Positions 23,466 through 27,711 of a DNA stretch of 27,711 bases are shown in pieces. The notes below the pieces were generated by a model. It did no database searches, had not been told where the DNA came from, and worked only from the letters and a program-made list of their open reading frames with translations. The stretch is from the NCBI GenBank assembly GCA_027886925.1, contig JAPCJN010000017.1, positions 1-27,711 of the forward strand, read 5' to 3'. The translations under genes were made by a program, and so were the position numbers. This DNA is from Nitrososphaerota archaeon (GTDB lineage: Archaea; Thermoproteota; Nitrososphaeria; Nitrososphaerales; UBA183). Numbering within the stretch: position 1 is the stretch's first letter; the number at the start of each line of letters is the position of its first letter.

Positions 23466-23490
23466 TACCTTTCTGAGAAGGTAATAAACA
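23466..23490 (-). promoter_or_regulatory. alaS promoter with overlapping dyad
   Basis: The minus-strand TATA-like TGTTTATTAC (23481-23490) lies about 37 bp before TTG 23449. The inverted repeat TACCTT/AAGGTA (23466-23471/23478-23483) overlaps its downstream edge, a location where a repressor or an RNA hairpin at the 5' end could act. Confidence 0.45.
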
Positions 23491-23567
23491 GATTCGGGCG
23501 CGAATCACTCGTCGGGACGCGATTTTGTGCTGAGAATTGACGCCGGCGAAATTTCTTGCGCGAAAAC

Positions 23568-23576
23568 TATAAAAGC
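23568..23576 (+). promoter_or_regulatory. TATA box for rpl12
   Basis: CTATAAAAG predicts transcription from about 23597, ten bases before ATG 23607. This excludes the longer in-frame start at 23556. Confidence 0.75.
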
Positions 23577-23606
23577 GGTAGCTGGACGGCGAGTCTTGAA
23601 TTTGCA

Positions 23607-23915
23607 ATGACGGACTCTTACATGTATGCGGCTCTGATGCTTCACAAGGCCGGAAAGCCGGTCGACGAGGAGAATCTCACAAACGTAGTAAAGGCAGCGG
23701 GAGTCACAGTGGACCAGGTCAAGGTCAAGGCGTTAGCATCCGCGCTCAGCGAGGTCAACATCGACGAGGCTCTGAAGAGCGCGGCGACGATGGCAGTGGC
23801 AGCAGCACCTGCGGCGGCAGCGGCACCCGGCGCAGCAAAGGTCGAGGAGAAGCCAAAGGCAGAAGAGAAGAAGGAAGAGGAAGCGCTTGCGGGACTCGCA
23901 TCGCTATTCGGCTAG
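23607..23915 (+). CDS. rpl12: 50S ribosomal protein P1 (archaeal L12)
   Basis: A 102-residue stalk protein. The helical N-terminal dimerisation domain starts [20 protein letters not shown], an Ala-rich hinge is at about 63-77, and the charged tail [17 protein letters not shown] follows. The C-terminal G-L-x-S-L-F-G binds and recruits translational GTPases. The start at 23607 is chosen because the TATA box at 23568-23576 lies inside the longer frame. It is transcribed opposite to the P0, L1 and L11 genes, whereas rpl12 usually lies at the end of the L1-P0-P1 operon, so the cluster has been split and inverted here. Confidence 0.95.
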   Translation: MTDSYMYAALMLHKAGKPVDEENLTNVVKAAGVTVDQVKVKALASALSEVNIDEALKSAATMAVAAAPAAAAAPGAAKVEEKPKAEEKKEEEALAGLASLFG

Positions 23916-23927
23916 ACCAGACAAGCT

Positions 23928-24024
23928 CGCTAGAACCAACACTCAGCTCCTGACATTTCTTCGCTCCTAGCGCAGCTCAGGGACGGTGGTCGGTCAACCC
24001 ACCTTCGTCATTTTGCGGATGACG
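23928..24024. other. Hairpins in the convergent gap after rpl12
   Basis: The 238-bp gap between rpl12 and rpl10 contains three inverted repeats: CGCTAG/CTAGCG (23928-23933/23967-23972), GGTGG/CCACC (23985-23989/23999-24003) and CGTCAT/ATGACG (24006-24011/24019-24024). They may be terminator or mRNA-end structures. I see no gene here. Confidence 0.4.
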
Positions 24025-24153
24025 CCCAACATGCCGGGAGAAGGGTGGAGGAGGGCGATTGCAATCGGGTTACAGTCTACCATCAACCCCCGCGGCAGAA
24101 CTGAAGCGATGAAAAGGCCTGTGAACTTTACATTCTTGGTTTGAGCGAACTGG

Positions 24154-25029
24154 TTACTGGTAGCCTTTCTCTTTCGCTTTTGTGAGCACGGCGTTGGCCT
24201 CTGCTTCGGCCTTCCCGATTATCACCGGCGCGCTCTCATTCGTTATCTCTCCGGCTTCGACGGCGAGCGCCAACGCCTCTCTGTAAGCCTTGGCTATTAT
24301 GCTCGGCGCGGTATCCTTGGTCACGTATCCGATGAACACGGCCAGCGCCATGGACGAAGCGTAGCTCTGGACCAGACTCTCGCGGTATTTGTCGAGGTCG
24401 ATCGCGACGGCTTCGGCCCCATAGATCAGGCCGCCCTCGTAGGCAAGCGCGATCGCCAGTCCTGCTCGGATGGGCTTTATCCCTAGTCTGGAGAGGAGGC
24501 TCGCGAGCTTCGGGGAGATCACGGCTCCGGTCTTCGCGACCACCGAGTCCTTGACCACCTGGATGCTTCCGGCTTCTATCTTGGTCTGGATGCCCGCCTC
24601 CCTGAACTCGCTGAGGACAGGCCCTGCCTGTTGTCCGGTGTTCCCCGCAGGGATGACGATGTCTGTGGGTGCGACGTCCCCGGCCCTCGCGCCGAGGTTC
24701 ACCCTGTTCTTCTCGAGCAGCAGGTAGAGCTTGAACGGGTCGAGCCTAGAGAATATCAGCGCATTTTGTCCCGACAGGTGCCCCAAGAGCTCGTCCGCGT
24801 TCTTCAGGCCCGCCTTTTTGAGCCCGAGTATCGCCAGCTGGTTCTTTACCACCACTATCTCGGCGTTCCCTCTCAGGACCTTCCTCACTGCCATGAGCTG
24901 CGCCGACCTTACCTTCGAGAGCTTCGTTACGGCGAGGACTGGGTACTCGTTGGCCAGCTTGGCAATGCGCTCGACCATCGCCACCTTCTCGGGGCGGGGC
25001 TCTCGTCTGTGGACCTGGACTTGGCTCAA
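24154..25029 (-). CDS. rpl10: 50S ribosomal protein P0 (archaeal L10), no acidic tail
   Basis: A 291-residue stalk base protein. The N-terminal rRNA-binding domain (residues 1-105) contains VAMVERIAKLANEYPVLAVT, and an inserted domain follows at about 108-185. The C-terminal helical spine (200-291) is where P1 dimers attach. The protein ends ANAVLTKAKEKGYQ, without the charged hinge and LFG tail that the rpl12 product carries and many archaeal P0 proteins have. The TTG start overlaps the rpl1 stop in TTGA, so translation is coupled. With L1 and L11 it forms the stalk region genes on this strand. Confidence 0.93.
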   Translation of the reverse strand: MSQVQVHRREPRPEKVAMVERIAKLANEYPVLAVTKLSKVRSAQLMAVRKVLRGNAEIVVVKNQLAILGLKKAGLKNADELLGHLSGQNALIFSRLDPFKLYLLLEKNRVNLGARAGDVAPTDIVIPAGNTGQQAGPVLSEFREAGIQTKIEAGSIQVVKDSVVAKTGAVISPKLASLLSRLGIKPIRAGLAIALAYEGGLIYGAEAVAIDLDKYRESLVQSYASSMALAVFIGYVTKDTAPSIIAKAYREALALAVEAGEITNESAPVIIGKAEAEANAVLTKAKEKGYQ

Positions 25030-25679
25030 CTTTCCTGGACCTTTGCCTTTACTGGCTTCCCCATGCTGGTCTTCACGGTCACGGTCTTGATGTTCTTGTC
25101 GCCGTTGGGGAGCTTCTTCTGCACGGCTTGAATCATCGCGACGATGTTATCGGTAATCTGCTCGTCGGAGAGCTTCCTGTCTCCTACCTTGGCGCCAACT
25201 CCGAGGGAGCCTCTGCTACGGACCCGGACCGCGGACCTGGTCCTGTTGATCATGCCCTCGATCTGGGCGTTTGGGGGGACAGGCGTCGGGATCTTCCCAC
25301 GGGGGCCCATGTACTGGCCCAGGATCCTGCCGATCCTCGGCATCAGCGCGGTGTCTGCAAGGAAGAAATCATACTGCTTCGCCAAGCTCTTCGCCTCCTT
25401 CTTGTTCCCAGCGTAGCTCTCGAGCTTTGCCGGTTCGACAACTCCATCGACTCCCGCGTTCTTCGCCCTCAGGAGCAGGTCGCCGGAGCCTACAAAGCAA
25501 ATCGAGGCGCGGTGCGATCCGGGATGCGGGAGGTAGACCGTCTCGTTGATGTTAAGGTCGTTCTTCTTCGGGTCGACGTCCCTGAATGTAAGGATGGCCT
25601 CCACTGACTCGGGGAACTTCTTCGGCTCGGACTCTTTCCCCTTTTTGACCAATTCTGCTATCTGGACGTTTGAAAGCAC
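25026..25679 (-). CDS. rpl1: 50S ribosomal protein L1
   Basis: A 217-residue protein of the L1 stalk with the expected length. The family segment MGPRGKIPTPVPPNAQIEGM is at about 124-143, and the end shows VVMIQ-type helices and a basic tail (KTVTVKTSMGKPVKAK). It binds 23S rRNA and assists E-site tRNA release; in some archaea it also represses its own mRNA. GTG 25679 has a TATA element at 25719-25728 about 44 bp away, which suggests a transcript independent of rpl11. It overlaps rpl10 by four bases. Confidence 0.95.
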   Translation of the reverse strand: MLSNVQIAELVKKGKESEPKKFPESVEAILTFRDVDPKKNDLNINETVYLPHPGSHRASICFVGSGDLLLRAKNAGVDGVVEPAKLESYAGNKKEAKSLAKQYDFFLADTALMPRIGRILGQYMGPRGKIPTPVPPNAQIEGMINRTRSAVRVRSRGSLGVGAKVGDRKLSDEQITDNIVAMIQAVQKKLPNGDKNIKTVTVKTSMGKPVKAKVQES

Positions 25680-25718
25680 GACGTGATTCCCTGGAACTGG
25701 GACGAGCCTCCAAATTCT

Positions 25719-25728
25719 TCTTAAAAGA
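25719..25728 (-). promoter_or_regulatory. TATA-like element for rpl1-rpl10
   Basis: Minus strand CTTTTAAGA in the 87-bp gap between rpl11 and rpl1 predicts a leader of about 18 bases before GTG 25679. No ribosome-like RNA mimic for L1 could be identified with confidence in this short leader. Confidence 0.5.
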
Positions 25729-25766
25729 GTTTCGGGTTCTGACGGAAGGGCCTTTGGCAGTCGAAG

Positions 25767-26267
25767 CTACTTCTTCGCTTCAAACGTCGAGATGGGAGGG
25801 TCCCACTTGCCGCTCTCTATCTCCTTCATGAAAATGCGGGGGTCCGTCTCCTCCACCTTGATCCCCATGCTCACGCAGCTTCCGACGACCTCCTTGACGG
25901 CAGACTTTATGGACTTGGCGTAAGAATCGCCCATCTTGATCTTGGCGATGTTGAGGACCTTCTCGAAGCTCACGTTGCCGACCAGGTCGGTGTTCGGCTT
26001 GCCCGAGCCCTTCGGGACGCCAGCTTCCTTGACCACGAGGGCAGATGTCGTCGGCGTACCCACCTCGACCGTGAACGCCTTGGTCTCGGTGTCGACCTCG
26101 ATCTTGACAGGGACTCGCATCCCCTTGAAATCGGCCGTCACCTTGTTGATCTCGTTGACGATGCCCAGCACATTCACGCCTAGAGGGCCTAACTGGGGCC
26201 CGAGGGGAGCGCCGGCGGACGCCTCGCCTCCCATGACGAGCACCGAGACGACTTTCTTTTCTGGCAT
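25767..26267 (-). CDS. rpl11: 50S ribosomal protein L11
   Basis: A 166-residue protein. The N-terminal domain contains GGEASAGAPLGPQLGPLGVN, the proline-rich loop that contacts the GTPase centre. The C-terminal rRNA-binding domain is at about 75-145 (VLNIAKIKMGDSYAKSIKSA, VVGSCVSMGIKVEE). Length and sequence are archaeal. The start ATG lies about 40 bp after a TATA-like CACTTTAATC on the minus strand. secE and spt5, which often precede it in archaea, are absent; a divergent unrelated gene follows instead. Confidence 0.95.
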   Translation of the reverse strand: MPEKKVVSVLVMGGEASAGAPLGPQLGPLGVNVLGIVNEINKVTADFKGMRVPVKIEVDTETKAFTVEVGTPTTSALVVKEAGVPKGSGKPNTDLVGNVSFEKVLNIAKIKMGDSYAKSIKSAVKEVVGSCVSMGIKVEETDPRIFMKEIESGKWDPPISTFEAKK

Positions 26268-26324
26268 GTTCGAGACCTTGTTCTGACGGCCTGAATTGCT
26301 ACCGGATTAAAGTGTTTACTTCCC

Positions 26325-26343
26325 TGCGTTCGATTCGAACGCA
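26325..26343. promoter_or_regulatory. 19-base palindrome in the rpl11 / PRC-like gene gap
   Basis: TGCGTTCGA-T-TCGAACGCA is a perfect inverted repeat with a single centre base, between the divergent promoters of rpl11 and the 26424 gene. A second, shorter inverted repeat AGGTC/GACCT lies at 26354-26358/26370-26374. Either may be a regulator site. Confidence 0.45.
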
Positions 26344-26423
26344 TCGGCTGAACAGGTCTTCTGTCGTCTGACCTCATAAGAAAGCTTGCATTCCCCTAAA
26401 GCTACCGCGACATACACGTTCCC

Positions 26424-26768
26424 ATGCAAACAAACAGACTACCATGGAACGACGTGGTAAAGAAGGAAGCGAAAGGGCTCGCTGACTACAGTCTTGGCGA
26501 AGTGCAAGAGGTGGGGACCAACTTCATCGTCACGCTAAAGGGCACCATCTCCAAACACAAGTACTTCATTCCAAAATACCTCGTCCGTGGATTCGATGGC
26601 AAGACGCTCTGGTTCGACGTGACGGAGCAGCAAGCCGAAAGCGAGTTCAAACGAGACAAGGCGCCAGCACCGGACGAGTATTACAAATACAGGCCGTCGG
26701 GATCCGCGGAGGATTCGGAGAACTGGGTACCGTCGGTCTCTCCACCTAACTCTCCATCCACGTTCTAG
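26424..26768 (+). CDS. PRC-barrel-like small soluble protein
   Basis: A 114-residue protein. The segment LGEVQEVGTNFIVTLKGT, followed by KYFIPKYLVRGFDGKTLWFD, has the strand-turn pattern of PRC-barrel-like or DUF2171-like domains: a residue-conserving 'G-x-V' start, a beta hairpin, then Y-x-I-P and a DG-x-x-L-W strand. The last 30 residues (PSGSAEDSENWVPSVSPPNS) are polar and disordered. The function is unknown; bacterial relatives are often stress- or photosynthesis-linked. ATG 26424 is about 24 bp after a TATA-like CTAAAGCTA. It is divergent from rpl11 and converges on a Lys-rich small gene. Confidence 0.7.
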   Translation: MQTNRLPWNDVVKKEAKGLADYSLGEVQEVGTNFIVTLKGTISKHKYFIPKYLVRGFDGKTLWFDVTEQQAESEFKRDKAPAPDEYYKYRPSGSAEDSENWVPSVSPPNSPSTF

Positions 26769-26787
26769 TTCCGGAAAAAGCGGGAGT

Positions 26788-26807
26788 GGGGGAGCTTCGT
26801 GCCCCCC
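26788..26807. terminator. GC-rich hairpin between convergent genes
   Basis: GGGGG-A-GC (26788-26795), loop TTCGT, GC-CCCCC (26801-26807), with one bulged A. T-rich sequence follows on the plus strand from 26817, and a T-run occurs on the minus strand, so it may terminate both the 26424 gene and the opposing 26830-27027 gene. Confidence 0.5.
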
Positions 26808-26829
26808 CCGGCTGATTTCTTGAAGGCCG

Positions 26830-27027
26830 TCAACTCTTTCTTCTTCTGTCTTGGTTTTTCTTTCCTTTGTCGATTTCGTTGATGATTGTGGGCGGTTGCT
26901 GGTCAGGAGTCGCGTCTTTGATCGCGTTGCGCCGGGACTTCGTTGGATCGTGCGGCCATTCCTTACCCTCTGCTTCGCTCATGCCTATGTGCTTCGCCGA
27001 GGCTTCTAAGGATTTGTTGCAGTCCAT
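26830..27027 (-). CDS. Small Lys/Arg-rich hydrophilic protein
   Basis: A 65-residue frame with no hydrophobic stretch. The later part (MSEAEGKEWPHDPTKSRRNA, then PPTIINEIDKGKKNQDRRRK) is rich in charge and probably intrinsically disordered. The second ATG (26980-26982) is preceded by CCTTAGAAG at a leaderless distance, so a 50-residue product is also possible. No family is recognised. Its codon use (GAG, AAG, GAC, CCG) resembles its neighbours. It sits among PRC-like, DUF1328 and CsbD-like genes, a setting that suggests a stress-related small protein. Confidence 0.5.
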   Translation of the reverse strand: MDCNKSLEASAKHIGMSEAEGKEWPHDPTKSRRNAIKDATPDQQPPTIINEIDKGKKNQDRRRKS

Positions 27028-27123
27028 GCCGCAACTTTTCTCTGTCGCGAAACTATCGTTGAGAAGAATTATCGCTCATCCTCTTAGTGTTGCAAAAAAT
27101 GCATCCTCTGGAGAGCATAGATA

Positions 27124-27297
27124 ATGGCAACATTGTTAGGACTGGCACTTCTGTTCCTTGTGATCGCGTTCGTCGCCTACATCGTCGGGGCGAGGGGCAT
27201 CGCAGGATTCTCGATGGACATCGCGAAGATCCTGATCGTGGTCTTCCTCGTCCTGTTCGTCGTAACACTGCTGTTCGGCGGTGGAATCGGTCTCTAA
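27124..27297 (+). CDS. DUF1328-family small membrane protein
   Basis: A 57-residue protein with two hydrophobic spans: LLGLALLFLVIAFVAYIVG at about residues 4-22 and ILIVVFLVLFVVTLLFGGG at about 36-54. They are joined by GIAGFSMDIAK. This is the layout of the DUF1328 family (YtjA-like), widespread two-helix proteins with unknown function often found in osmotic- and general-stress regulons. The ATG follows GGAGAG at 27110-27115. The gene is divergent from the Lys-rich small gene. The reading frame stays open for 74 codons past its TAA. Confidence 0.8.
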   Translation: MATLLGLALLFLVIAFVAYIVGARGIAGFSMDIAKILIVVFLVLFVVTLLFGGGIGL

Positions 27298-27640
27298 GCA
27301 GATCTCTTAGAGAGTTCTACAAGCTCGAACATCGAGCATCCTGGTCCTAGGGAGCACGATAATGACGTCTGCCGACTAGGGCTGCCCTACGGAGCCCGCG
27401 GATGGCAGGTGCCCGGCGCTACTCAAGACGAAGTCCGGTGCCACGCGAATGGACAACTCATGTTCGATGTCGCGAATGGACTAGACGTCCAATATTGCTG
27501 GCGCATCGGAGGCTGCTCATGAATAGCGGCCGCCGTCTAAAACCGACGAGTCCAAGCGAAAAGTCGATTCGAAAGACTCCTCTCTTAGAATTAGAACAAT
27601 CTTGCTACAGGATAAACTAGCTTCCGACTGGTCTTCTCGT
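27298..27640. other. Intergenic stretch, no certain gene
   Basis: A frame without ATG stays open from 27298 to a TGA at 27520-27522. It could yield a 37-residue peptide from an internal GTG, ending VQYCWRIGGCS with four cysteines overall. Its protein-like look is not enough to call a gene. A second weak frame at 27402-27620 is Arg-rich and looks like a shadow. Confidence 0.3.
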
Positions 27641-27711
27641 ATGAGCAAACAAATCGACGAAGGAAGACGGAAGAAGTACGAAGGAGAGGTTCGCGACGAG
27701 ATGGGAAAGGT
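27641..27711 (+). CDS. CsbD-like small stress protein, 5' part (cut by window end)
   Basis: The first 23 residues are visible. MSKQIDEGRRKKYEGEVRDE is followed by MGK, a charged helix with the G-x-x-K-x-x-x-G-K-type spacing of CsbD-like proteins, which bacteria induce under general stress. The fragment is short, so the call is tentative. Together with the nearby DUF1328 and PRC-like genes it supports a stress-related group. Confidence 0.45.
   Translation, partial: MSKQIDEGRRKKYEGEVRDEMGK

Noticed and set aside
23556..23606. Longer N-terminus of ribosomal P1
   Set aside because: It would contain the TATA box; homologues begin at the methionine before [11 protein letters not shown].
26325..26400. 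tRNA-like words (TTCGATTC and CTCATAA) suggesting a tRNA(Met)
   Set aside because: No acceptor or anticodon stem can be paired; the TTCGA word belongs to a perfect palindrome between divergent promoters.

Overview
The window is a high-GC archaeal chromosome segment. The gene content is archaeal throughout: Mre11/Rad50, an Nre-family repair protein with a C-terminal PCNA-binding motif, archaeal-type AlaRS and LeuRS, a stand-alone AlaX editing protein, ribosomal proteins P1, P0, L1 and L11, and TATA boxes placed for leaderless or short-leader transcripts. The small DUF5679-type zinc protein, the Lrp-like double-winged-helix regulator and the SHOCT membrane protein suggest a TACK archaeon, most likely a Nitrososphaeria/Thaumarchaeota relative from soil or sediment. 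That placement is inference. TTG is a frequent start codon here.

Layout. 1-627: the 3' end of a surface YVTN beta-propeller protein. 628-1311: a gene-poor stretch with several hairpins and one weak small ORF. 1312-3032 (minus): a small hypothetical, then a four-TM protein translationally coupled to an SRPBCC-domain protein. 3144-4136: an Lrp-like regulator divergent from the SRPBCC gene across an operator-like inverted repeat. 4353-6736: a SHOCT membrane protein, a second SRPBCC paralogue and three membrane proteins in a tight run. Together 2.1-6.7 kb looks like one two-sided regulated membrane/SRPBCC locus. 6724-7178 (minus): two small ORFs. 7171-11817: mre11-rad50-nreA, a DNA double-strand-break and PCNA-linked repair cluster. 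11823-13145: a membrane-anchored DUF192 protein and alaX. 13146-14237: a decayed stretch with a frameshifted P-loop NTPase remnant, a stand-alone Lrp/AsnC effector-domain protein and a broken zinc-ribbon gene. 14238-17770: a truncated EamA transporter, a phosphoribosyltransferase and a LOG-like protein sharing a bidirectional promoter, a GT28-like glycosyltransferase and a DUF5679 zinc protein. 17840-23449 (minus): alaS-leuS. 23607-26267: rpl12/P1 (plus), and rpl11, rpl1 and rpl10/P0 (minus). 26424-27711: four small genes (PRC-barrel-like, Lys-rich hydrophilic, DUF1328, CsbD-like), a combination that resembles bacterial general-stress clusters.

The most interesting material is (i) the TGTCCAA/TTGGACA inverted repeat between the regulator and SRPBCC genes, with a 17-bp identical inverted copy beyond the regulator, (ii) the Mre11-Rad50-Nre arrangement, (iii) the missing canonical start codon of alaX, (iv) two frameshifted gene remnants that no single long ORF reveals, and (v) the small stress-like island at the right edge. 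No mobile element, CRISPR array, tRNA or rRNA could be supported.
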